This document shows positions 25,477 through 37,233 of a stretch of 64,000 nt of DNA, in pieces. This stretch comes from Melittangium boletus DSM 14713 (GTDB lineage Bacteria; Myxococcota; Myxococcia; Myxococcales; Myxococcaceae): the NCBI RefSeq assembly GCF_002305855.1, contig NZ_CP022163.1, forward strand, positions 4,092,292-4,156,291. Direction: 5' to 3'. Every line of letters starts with the position of its first letter. The first letter of the stretch is position 1. The position numbers and the translations under genes are program-made. The notes beneath the pieces are model-generated. The model was not told where the DNA came from and did no database searches. It saw only the letters and a program-made list of their open reading frames with translations.

Positions 25477-26391
25477 TCAGTGAATCAGGGGCGGGGTGGG
25501 CTCCGCGTCCCGCATCGAGCCCAGTCCCCTCAGGGCGTGGGGCTCGTCGGCGCGCGAGTCCTCCTCCATGCGCTCGAACTCCGTGGCGTCGTGCGCGCAG
25601 AACACCTGGACGTCCCGGTCATGCAGGCGCACCAGCTCGCGCAGCCGCTCCTGGTTGAGCTTCCGCATCCGCCCATCCTTCTGCATCAACTCCTGATACG
25701 CCCACAGGCCCGGCGTGCACATGGGATGATCCGGATTCATCTCCTCGTGATGGAAGTACGCGTCGCCCGCGTGCAGGAGCCACCCGTCCGGCTGCCGGAT
25801 GGCCACGCCCGCGTGTCCCAGCGTGTGCCCCACCAGCGGCACCATCAGGATCTCCGGCGGCAGGCCCTTCAAATCCCGCACGGCCTCGAAGCCGAACCAC
25901 CGCTCTCCGCCGAAGGGCATCGGGTACGTCACCCAGTGCGGCTGGGTCCTCCACTGCCTCGGCCGGAAGCGCTGCCGATCCAACCAGGTGCGCTGGGCCG
26001 CGGCCGCCTCCACCTCGTCCAGCATCACGTGCACGTCGGCGCCGGGGAAGTCATCCAGGCCGCCCGCGTGGTCGAAGTCCAGGTGCGTGAGCACGATGTG
26101 CCGCACGTCGCCGGGCTTGAACCCCAGGCGCTCCACCTGCCGGATCGCCGTCATCTCCTCGTGGAGCTGGGGCCGGTTGAGTCCGAGGAAGACACCGCTC
26201 AGCCGGGGCCGTGGCTCGCGCACGTCATTCAGACCAAACCCCGTGTCCACGAGCACCAGCCCCCGCTCGGTCTCCAGCAGCAGGCAGTGGCACACCAGGG
26301 AGGCGGGCAGACCCTTGGCATGCTTGCGTCCGTCCATCCACTGCCCTCCGGGTGGACACATGGTCACGCAGTTCAGGTGATGGATGCGCAT
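25477..26391 (-). CDS. Metallo-beta-lactamase-fold hydrolase (lactonase-like)
   Basis: The 304-residue protein has the MBL zinc motif THLDFDHAGG, giving His103, Asp105, Asp107 and His108. Further ligands are in PLVGHTLGHAGV, LHAGDAYFH and CAHDATEF. The HLDxDHxGG form and the N-terminal MRIHHLNCVTMCPPGG resemble quorum-quenching-lactonase/Zn-hydrolase relatives; the substrate is unknown. There is no signal peptide. I chose ATG 26391, with AGGAG about 8 nt upstream, over ATG 26415. It is convergent with the pseudo-receiver gene (13 bp apart) and downstream of rtcB on the same strand with a 111-bp gap. Confidence 0.85.
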   Translation of the reverse strand: MRIHHLNCVTMCPPGGQWMDGRKHAKGLPASLVCHCLLLETERGLVLVDTGFGLNDVREPRPRLSGVFLGLNRPQLHEEMTAIRQVERLGFKPGDVRHIVLTHLDFDHAGGLDDFPGADVHVMLDEVEAAAAQRTWLDRQRFRPRQWRTQPHWVTYPMPFGGERWFGFEAVRDLKGLPPEILMVPLVGHTLGHAGVAIRQPDGWLLHAGDAYFHHEEMNPDHPMCTPGLWAYQELMQKDGRMRKLNQERLRELVRLHDRDVQVFCAHDATEFERMEEDSRADEPHALRGLGSMRDAEPTPPLIH

Positions 26392-26502
26392 GCCTCGGCT
26401 CCTTTGGCTCGCCACGGGCCCGGGCGGGGCCCTCTCGCCTGAGAAGCTGGGGCGGCCGGGGCTCGGGGGCCAGGGGGCCGGGGACGAGGGTTGCCCGGCC
26501 GC

Positions 26503-27855
26503 CTAGTCCGCGCCCTTGATGCAGGCCACCGGCTTGAGGCGCCGGGCCACCTTGGCCAGACCCGCCATCTCCACGGTGTCCAGCACGTCGTCCAGGTTCT
26601 TGTAGCAGGGCCCCGACTCGTCGATGGGCGTGGTGCGCGTGTTGAGGAGGATGCCGGCCTCCTTCATGCGCTCGTCGGTCTCGCCCTGATCGAGCACCCG
26701 CCGGGCCTCGCCGCGCGACAGCCGCCGTCCGGCGCCGTGGTTCACCGAGTAGATGGAGCGCTCGGCACCGGGCTCGGCGAAGAGGATGGCGCTGCCCGTC
26801 TCCATGGAGCCGGGAATGAGGATGGGGTGGCCCGAGGAGGCCCAGGGCGTGCCCTTGAGCGAGGGGTGCCCGCCAGGGAAGGCCCGCGTGGCCCCCTTGC
26901 GCGCCACGAACCTGCCCGCCTCCTTCTGGATGAGGTTGTGGGAGATCTCGTAATAGACGCTCGCCGTGCCGCCGAAGACCTCCTCGAGCGCGGCGCACAC
27001 GGCCTCGGCGATGAGCAACCGGTTGGCCACGGCGAAGTTGGCCGCCATGTTGTGCAGGTTCCAGTACTCGCGCCCGAGTCGTCCTCCCGCGTCGAGCCAG
27101 ATGAAGTCCTCGCTGTGCCGGCCGAGCCCGAGCGCCGCCGCGCCCTCGACGAAGTAGTGCTTGGCGATGTTCCAGCCGAAGCCCCGGCTGCCGGTGTGCA
27201 GCATCACCCAGACGCGGCCGGACTCATCCACCTGCATCTCGGTGAAGTGGTTGCCACCCCCGAGGCTGCCCAGTTGCTCGCGCTTCTCGTAGGCGCGTGG
27301 GGGGATGTCCACCCGGTCATCCTCCACGGGGAGGAAGTCGCGCTCGGTGATGGAGCCGTGGCGGCCGAGCGCCTGGGCGCCATGGCGCACCACTTCCGCG
27401 AAGGTGCGCGCGTCCACCTTGCGCTGGTGCTGCACCCGCGAGGCCCCCACGCCCACGGCGATGCGCTTCGTCACCGCGTCGATCCACTTGCGGCGCTTGG
27501 AGGGGTCCGCCACGTCGGCGGCGGTGAGGCTCGTCTGCAACTGCACCATGCCGCAGCCGATGTCGTAGCCCGCCGCGGTGGGCAGGAGCACGCCCTCGGT
27601 CTCCACGACGGTGCCAATGGGGACGCCGTAGCCCACATGGCAGTCGGGCGTCACGGCCACCCGGGTGACGCCCGGGAAGGAGGCGGCGTTGACGACCTGC
27701 TGGAAGACGGCCTCCTCGAGGCCGGGCAGGCCGGGGCCCTCGCCCAGCAGCAGCTTGTCCGAGAGGAACAGGTGGGCATCCACCCGCATCGTCTTCGTCT
27801 TGGGCAGGACGTAGTGCCCGTCCGCGACCTTCTCCAACCGTTGTGTCCAGCTCAT
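26503..27855 (-). CDS. rtcB: RNA-splicing ligase RtcB
   Basis: The 450-residue protein is a full-length RtcB, which joins RNA 2',3'-cyclic phosphate or 3'-phosphate ends to 5'-OH ends with Mn2+ and GTP. Metal ligands appear in DIGCGM, LGGGNHF and LHTGSRG. The guanylylated His is His373 in YSVNHGAGRRLSR. Bacterial RtcB repairs cleaved tRNA and rRNA after nuclease damage, which fits a neighbourhood with toxin modules. GGGAGGAC lies about 7 nt before the ATG; upstream in-frame codons are not family-like. No rtcA, archease or RtcR regulator gene is adjacent, and I saw no convincing sigma-54 site upstream. Confidence 0.95.
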   Translation of the reverse strand: MSWTQRLEKVADGHYVLPKTKTMRVDAHLFLSDKLLLGEGPGLPGLEEAVFQQVVNAASFPGVTRVAVTPDCHVGYGVPIGTVVETEGVLLPTAAGYDIGCGMVQLQTSLTAADVADPSKRRKWIDAVTKRIAVGVGASRVQHQRKVDARTFAEVVRHGAQALGRHGSITERDFLPVEDDRVDIPPRAYEKREQLGSLGGGNHFTEMQVDESGRVWVMLHTGSRGFGWNIAKHYFVEGAAALGLGRHSEDFIWLDAGGRLGREYWNLHNMAANFAVANRLLIAEAVCAALEEVFGGTASVYYEISHNLIQKEAGRFVARKGATRAFPGGHPSLKGTPWASSGHPILIPGSMETGSAILFAEPGAERSIYSVNHGAGRRLSRGEARRVLDQGETDERMKEAGILLNTRTTPIDESGPCYKNLDDVLDTVEMAGLAKVARRLKPVACIKGAD

Positions 27856-28061
27856 GGCGCGTCCTCCCTGGGAGTACTTCAACCGCCGGCAGCGACGGGA
27901 ACGTCCGGTGAAAGCTGACGGACAGAGCAAGCGGCCAGTCTGGCGTCAGGTGGACGGGCTGTCGGTCCATACCGGGGTACGGCCCGGGCCCCAGTTGCCG
28001 CGCGCCGGGGGAATTCCCATTTCTCCTCTTAGGACGGGCAGCACGGCAAGGGGGTTGGGAG

Positions 28062-28340
28062 ATGGGGATTTTCGGAGCGGTGGTGATGGCGTTGGCGGTG
28101 CACGCGGGGCCCCTCGAGGTGAAGACGGCGCCGGTGTTCAACCCTTCCCTGTGCGCGAAGAAGCGAGTGGACTCGTGTGGCTGCCATCACGTCTACGGTG
28201 TGCGCCACTGCCACGCCAAGCGCCAGAGCGACCACTGCGAGGGCATGGTGCGGGCGGATGAGCCCGGTGCCTCCCAGGTGGACGACTTCCTCTCCACGCT
28301 GCCCGAGGCCGCGGAACACGGGGACACGGCGACGCTCTGA
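28062..28340 (+). CDS. Small secreted Cys/His-rich protein
   Basis: This 92-residue product has a plausible signal peptide (MGIFGAVVMALAVHA, cleavage near 15) and then a compact stretch with five Cys and four His (LCAKKRVDSCGCHHVYGVRHCHAKRQSDHC), which might bind a metal or form disulphides. The C-terminus is acidic. GGGGGTTGGGAG precedes the ATG. It lies 20 bp upstream of the response-regulator gene on the same strand, so they may be co-transcribed. I do not recognise a family. Confidence 0.6.
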   Translation: MGIFGAVVMALAVHAGPLEVKTAPVFNPSLCAKKRVDSCGCHHVYGVRHCHAKRQSDHCEGMVRADEPGASQVDDFLSTLPEAAEHGDTATL

Positions 28341-28360
28341 CGCACGTCACCGGAGAGCCC

Positions 28361-28717
28361 ATGAGCGCGTCCGCCGCCCCCATTCTGCTGGTCGAGGATG
28401 ATCAAGACATCCGCGAGACGGTCTGCGAGCTGCTGGAAATGGAGGGCTACCCGACGGTGACCTCCAACAACGGCCAGGAGGCGCTGGCGCAGCTGCACCG
28501 CATGGCGCGCCCCTGTTTGATCCTGTTGGATGTGATGATGCCGGTGATGGACGGGCACACCTTCATGGCGCGGATGCGCGCGGAGGAATTGCTCGCGGAC
28601 ATCCCGGTGGTCGTCACCTCGGCGAGTCACCGGCCGCCGGCGGGCGCGAGCGCCTATGTGCCCAAGCCCATCGACGTGGATGAGCTGATGACGATCGTGA
28701 AGCGCCACTGCCGCTAG
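28361..28717 (+). CDS. Single-domain response regulator (CheY-like)
   Basis: The 118-residue receiver domain is complete: the acidic pair in LLVEDDQD, the phospho-acceptor Asp in LILLDVMMP, the switch Thr in VVVTSAS and the conserved Lys in VPKPIDVDEL. There is no output domain, so it should act by protein contact, as in chemotaxis-like or phosphorelay systems. The loop after the switch Thr is short (SHRPPAGASAYVPKP). No cognate kinase is adjacent; the sensor kinase 4 kb upstream is a candidate only. It is convergent with the TPR gene, with 2 bp between stops. Confidence 0.9.
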   Translation: MSASAAPILLVEDDQDIRETVCELLEMEGYPTVTSNNGQEALAQLHRMARPCLILLDVMMPVMDGHTFMARMRAEELLADIPVVVTSASHRPPAGASAYVPKPIDVDELMTIVKRHCR

Positions 28718-28719
28718 GC

Positions 28720-29310
28720 TCAGGAGTCGGTGAGGAGCGTCACTTCCAGGGCTCCCTCCCCCGGCGCCGCCACGCGTTCAATGTCATCCACCTCGTAGGC
28801 GAGCAGGGGGGTGCGCGAGGAGACCACCCACCAGCGGGTGCCCGGCGCCGCCCGGATCGCGAGCAGGTTGTCCGACAGCCGGCGCAGCTCCGCGGAGGAG
28901 GGCAGGGGAAGCGCCGGGGGCGGGGGACTCCCGCTCCACGCGTGGGGTGCTTCGAGATCCTCGGGGAACTCGAACAGCTCCTGGGGACCCGCGAGCGCGG
29001 CCGGAGGGCCGAGCCGTGTCAGCTCCCTCGCCATCTCCTGATTGCGGGGCTCCAGCTCCAGCGCCACCTTCAACACCGCGCGTGCCCGGGCTTCGTTCCC
29101 CAGCCGCATCCACAACTCCGCCGCCGTGCGGTAGGCGTGCATCGCCTGGTGCCGCTCCCCCGCGCGCCGGCAGGCCTCGGCCTGGCGCACGTGGAGCGAG
29201 GGATCTCCCGGCTCCAGCGCCAGCAACTTCGCATAGGTGCGCGCGCACTCGGCGAAGCGCCGCTGCGCGTACAGGTGCAACGCCTCTTCCTTCAATTCCC
29301 TTGGACCCAT
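28720..29310 (-). CDS. TPR-repeat protein
   Basis: The 196-residue protein has an N-terminal half made of about three TPR-like helical pairs (KEEALHLYAQRRFAECARTYAKLLALEPGD, then AGERHQAMHAYRTAAELWMRLGNEARARAVLKVALELEP). The C-terminal half is Pro-rich then beta-rich (WWVVSSRTPLLAYEVDDIERV). Its partner is unknown. ATG 29310 has AAGGGAAG about 6 nt upstream and starts exactly at the first helix; the frame is open further upstream but is not TPR-like. Confidence 0.75.
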   Translation of the reverse strand: MGPRELKEEALHLYAQRRFAECARTYAKLLALEPGDPSLHVRQAEACRRAGERHQAMHAYRTAAELWMRLGNEARARAVLKVALELEPRNQEMARELTRLGPPAALAGPQELFEFPEDLEAPHAWSGSPPPPALPLPSSAELRRLSDNLLAIRAAPGTRWWVVSSRTPLLAYEVDDIERVAAPGEGALEVTLLTDS

Positions 29311-29837
29311 CGTCCACTTCCCTTTCGGCGCCAGGACGACTGCGCCCCTCGCTGGAAGGCTGGAAGTGCAAGCACGGTATGTGCCTGGAGCTGGACCGTT
29401 CCGCTCGGACAGTCGTCGCGCGCTTCGTCCGGCCGTGTGCATCGGGTCCGTTCTCTGCCCGTCACCTCGGACCTGTCACCTCTTGCCAAAGCGGGAATAC
29501 TATTTTCTTCCGGTTCAATCCGCTTTCACGGTCCCTGTAATAGATGGCGATTGCACCATTCTGGCGCTGTCATTTCTGCGGGATGAGGCCCGCGCTCCGC
29601 CCTCTTCCGACCCTGGGAGCTGTCTCGAAACAGACATTCCCCGGGTGAAGACTCCGGCTCCTCGAAAATGTCTCCCGAGGAGGATGCGGTGCGTCAATTC
29701 CAGTCTTCGCATCACCCCCAGCGTTCGCCGCGCTGCGTCAATCGATTCCCGGTTTGCGAGAATGTTTTCTAATGGTACTGATTGAATTCCAGGTTTCGGG
29801 GTTATCCCCTGATTTTCCGGAAGAAAAGGTTCGAGAC
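29311..29837. promoter_or_regulatory. 527-bp AT-richer regulatory region upstream of the GH16 gene
   Basis: No gene is supported here. The right half is much less GC-rich than the genes around it. It contains a stem-loop with arms CTCCTCG and CGAGGAG (29658-29664 and 29676-29682), a TGCGTCAAT direct repeat (29690-29698 and 29734-29742, 44 bp apart) and a GGGG-TTAT-CCCC hairpin (29798-29809) in the presumed leader of the GH16 mRNA. The spaced direct repeat could bind an activator of the glucanase gene. Confidence 0.45.
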
Positions 29838-32252
29838 ATGAGTCGAAGCGGAAGTCGATGGCTGCGGTTGGGATGGCTCTGCGGAGCGCTCGGGGTGGTG
29901 GGCTGTAGCGAGCCCGGAGTGATGGGCGCGGCGGACGTCCAGGGGGAAGAGGCCGTGTGCCAGGAGCCGGCGTCGCTCGCGGCGTCGCTCACGATCGGCG
30001 GTCAGGCCTTCTCCCTGACGTGGGAGGACGACTTCGGCGGGGCGCTCAATGGCGGCCAGACCAAGAGCTACCTCAACACGACGTACTGGACGAAGGAGAA
30101 CCTGGGCGTCAACTACGAGCAGCAGGCGTACACCAACCGTGAGTGCGCCAACCCCAGCAATGCCAACAACTGGAACTACTGCGTCGAGAACGGCAAGCTG
30201 ACCCTGCGCGCGCGGCAGGAGCCGCTGGATTGCGTGGTCTGGCAGACGTGCACGAGCAGCAGCCAGTGCAACAACGGCGGCACGTGCGCGAGCACGGGCT
30301 ACTGTCTGAACGATCGCAACAAGAACGGTGTCTGGGATCACGAGGAGTGCGCGCCCTTCACGGGCATCGCGAACGCTCCGGCCAACGACACCAAGTACAC
30401 CTCGGGCCGCATCAGCAGCGACGAGAAGGTGGAGTACCGCTACGGCTATGTGGAGTTCCGCGCGCGCATGCCCTTCGCGGAGCTGCCCGCCGGGGCGACG
30501 CCGCCCAACGGCATGTGGCCGGCCATCTGGATGCTGGGCGCCAACGGCGCCATCGCCAATGGTGGACGCGAGGACAGCGCTGGCTGGCCCATGACGGGCG
30601 AGATCGACATCATGGAGTACACGCAGATCAAGGAGAACAAGGCGCTCTACCCGGAGAACAAGGCCATGGGCTACAACGTCCTGTGGCGCGAGATTCCCGA
30701 GGCGGGCGAGCTGGCGGCCAGGGCGGGTGGCTGGGAGCCCAACGCGTGCAGCTCGTGGCCGAACAACGGCGACGTCAAGTGCAGCGGGAACCTCAATGGC
30801 GCGCGCGCCACGTGGGACGGCAAGACGATTGACTACCACCAGTGGCACACGTGGGGCTTTCTCTGGGATGAGAATGGCTTCAAGATCTACATCGACAACC
30901 TGCCGCAGAACGGCGGCACGCCCGTGGGCTCGTTCGCCATTGGCGATGGCGCGACCGAGTTCCGCCAGCCCATGTACCTCATCCTCAACAACGCGGTGGG
31001 TGGTGAGCTGGGCTGTCTGGGTTGGAGCAACCGTGCCTGCACCTCCAGCGCGCAGTGCGCCAACAACTCCGCGTGCGTGAGCGGCAAGTGCCAGGAGACG
31101 CCCGCCTCGTGCGTCAACATCGACTGGGCGAACCACGGGGACAAGGCCAAGCTCGAGGTGGACTACGTGCGCTGGTACCACCGGGACGCGGGCTACGCGC
31201 AGGCGCCCGCGGCCGCGTGCCAGGATGGCAATGGCGACGGCAAGCCGGACAACCTCATCCGCAACTGTGGCTTCAACGAGGACTACACCTACCACCGCAG
31301 TGACTTGTTCTTCGACGGTGGCGCGGGCCTCACGGAGATCATCAACGAGGGTGGCACGCGCGGCTACGTGCAGTGGGTGCGCATCGACAACAACGGCTGG
31401 CAGAACCACAGCGTCCAGGTGCGTCAGGAAGGCCTGCCGCTGACCGCGGGCACCCAGTACAAGTGGAAGGTGGACCTCAAGTCGAGCGTGGCCCGCACGG
31501 TGCCCATCAAGATCGCCCTGACCAAGGATCCCTGGACCACGATCGCTTCCTTCAACTGCAACGTGGGCACCACGTGGACCACGTGCTCGCCGCCGAACTT
31601 CACCGCGAGCGCCACGGGCACCTACAAGTTCGAGATCGACCTGGGCACCACGAGCGGCACCACGTTCAACGGCTCCCAGGTGTACATCGACAACATGTAC
31701 CTGGGCACGACGGCCAACGCCTGCCAGCCGGAGTGCACGGGCAAGCAGTGCGGCTCGGATGGCTGCGGTGGCTCCTGCGGCACCTGCCGCTCGGGGACGG
31801 CCTGCGCCGCCTGGGGCCAGTGCACCGCGAACGGCGGCGGCACGACGCCCCCCACGGATCCTCCTCCCACGGGCGGCACGCCCGTGCGTCTGGAGGCGGA
31901 GGCGGGCACGCAGACCGGTTGCTTCGCCGAGGCCGGTGGCGACAGCGGGGGCAAGGTCGTCGCCTTCGAGGGCGGTGACTCCATCTGCTGGAGCAACGTC
32001 AACCTGACGGGCCTCAAGACGGCCACCGCGCACGTGGGCGCTCCCTACGCCGGTGGACAAGCCCAGGTGAAGTTCAACAACACGGTGATTGGCACGTTGA
32101 ACCTGAGCACGGCGACGGGTGGCTGGAGCAGCCCGAGCCTCAAGGACATCTCCACCTCCTTCACCAGCACGGGCACCGGCACGCTCTGCCTGGTGGGCGT
32201 CACCCACCCGAACGGCTGGATCTTCTCGGTGGATTATCTCGACCTGAAGTAG
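29838..32252 (+). CDS. GH16 endo-beta-glucanase lipoprotein with carbohydrate-binding modules
   Basis: This 804-residue protein is predicted to cut beta-1,3 or mixed-linkage glucans outside the cytoplasm. The lipobox LGVVGC places the lipidated Cys near residue 23. The GH16 domain (about 45-450) has the catalytic GEIDIME motif, with Glu255, Asp257 and Glu260. Two short Cys loops (CTSSSQCNNGGTCASTGYC and CTSSAQCANNSACVSGKC) are inserted in it. A CBM4/9-like beta-sandwich (about 480-625) follows, then one Cys module (CGSDGCGGSCGTC) like the repeats of the 19989-22127 protein, a Pro/Thr linker and a CBM6-like C-terminal domain. A strong terminator follows the gene. With the GH3 gene it forms a glucan-degrading pair. 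Confidence 0.9.
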   Translation: MSRSGSRWLRLGWLCGALGVVGCSEPGVMGAADVQGEEAVCQEPASLAASLTIGGQAFSLTWEDDFGGALNGGQTKSYLNTTYWTKENLGVNYEQQAYTNRECANPSNANNWNYCVENGKLTLRARQEPLDCVVWQTCTSSSQCNNGGTCASTGYCLNDRNKNGVWDHEECAPFTGIANAPANDTKYTSGRISSDEKVEYRYGYVEFRARMPFAELPAGATPPNGMWPAIWMLGANGAIANGGREDSAGWPMTGEIDIMEYTQIKENKALYPENKAMGYNVLWREIPEAGELAARAGGWEPNACSSWPNNGDVKCSGNLNGARATWDGKTIDYHQWHTWGFLWDENGFKIYIDNLPQNGGTPVGSFAIGDGATEFRQPMYLILNNAVGGELGCLGWSNRACTSSAQCANNSACVSGKCQETPASCVNIDWANHGDKAKLEVDYVRWYHRDAGYAQAPAAACQDGNGDGKPDNLIRNCGFNEDYTYHRSDLFFDGGAGLTEIINEGGTRGYVQWVRIDNNGWQNHSVQVRQEGLPLTAGTQYKWKVDLKSSVARTVPIKIALTKDPWTTIASFNCNVGTTWTTCSPPNFTASATGTYKFEIDLGTTSGTTFNGSQVYIDNMYLGTTANACQPECTGKQCGSDGCGGSCGTCRSGTACAAWGQCTANGGGTTPPTDPPPTGGTPVRLEAEAGTQTGCFAEAGGDSGGKVVAFEGGDSICWSNVNLTGLKTATAHVGAPYAGGQAQVKFNNTVIGTLNLSTATGGWSSPSLKDISTSFTSTGTGTLCLVGVTHPNGWIFSVDYLDLK

Positions 32253-32265
32253 CCACGTCTGGCCC

Positions 32266-32309
32266 CCAGGCTCCCCTCGGCGGCATTCCGCCAGGGGGGG
32301 CCTGGTTTT
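32266..32309 (+). terminator. Intrinsic terminator after the GH16 gene
   Basis: A long GC stem (CCAGGC, CCCC and GGCGG arms pairing with CCGCC, GGGG and GCCTGG around a CATT loop) is followed by TTTTC, starting 14 bp after the GH16 stop. It separates GH16 from the GH3 gene, so the latter needs its own promoter or read-through. Confidence 0.8.
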
Positions 32310-32339
32310 CACCCCGCGGTTCCTTCCCCCCTACCCCCC

Positions 32340-36806
<4,467 letters not shown>

Positions 36807-36831
36807 ACAGGTTCGGAGCTGTTGAGTGACA

Positions 36832-36870
36832 GGGAGGCGGCCCGGAACAAGGGGCCGCCTCCCTTCTTTT
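36832..36870 (+). terminator. Intrinsic terminator after the GH3 gene
   Basis: A perfect 12-bp stem GGGAGGCGGCCC / GGGCCGCCTCCC with an 8-nt loop is followed by TTCTTTTT. It begins 25 bp after the GH3 stop. Confidence 0.9.
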
Positions 36871-36900
36871 TGGCCTCACCGCCGTGGGACACTGCCCGTC

Positions 36901-37227
36901 ATGAACGTGAAGAACTCCCTGGGTGTGCTCGCTGTCCTGGCGGTGGTGGGTGGCTCGGAGGTGAGCGCGCGGGCCCCCGCGAAGGCCGACAAGAAGACCG
37001 CGGCGGAGGCGCGGGAGGAGACGATCACCCTCAAGCCCAAGGAGGAGCGGGACTTGCGAGTCGTGGGGCTGACGCGCGTGGCGGTAGGGGACCCGGACAT
37101 CGCGGACATTCAGGCCATGGGCGATGACGTCCTTCGCGTCACCGCGGGCAAGCCGGGCCAGACGAAGCTGACGGTGTGGACGTCGGACGGCGCGCGCCGG
37201 AGCTATCTCATCGTCACCGAGAAGTGA
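36901..37227 (+). CDS. Exported protein with pilus-assembly N-terminal-like domain (T2SS-T3SS_pil_N)
   Basis: This 108-residue protein has a signal peptide (MNVKNSLGVLAVLAVVGGSEVSARA) and one domain resembling the small N-terminal domain of CpaC/RcpA-type secretins: ITLKPKEERDLRVVGLTRVAVGDPDIADIQAMGDDVLRVTAGKPGQTKLTVWTSDG. That domain normally sits at the N-terminus of a secretin; here it stands alone with no pilus genes nearby. It probably acts in the periplasm as a protein-binding module. The RCC1-repeat gene is convergent, 6 bp away. Confidence 0.75.
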   Translation: MNVKNSLGVLAVLAVVGGSEVSARAPAKADKKTAAEAREETITLKPKEERDLRVVGLTRVAVGDPDIADIQAMGDDVLRVTAGKPGQTKLTVWTSDGARRSYLIVTEK

Positions 37228-37233
37228 GGCGGG

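Noticed and set aside
27856..28061. Sigma-54 promoter expected for an RtcR-controlled rtcB
   Set aside because: A CTGGCCGCTTGC-like sequence on the minus strand has the wrong GG-GC spacing, and no rtcR gene is adjacent.
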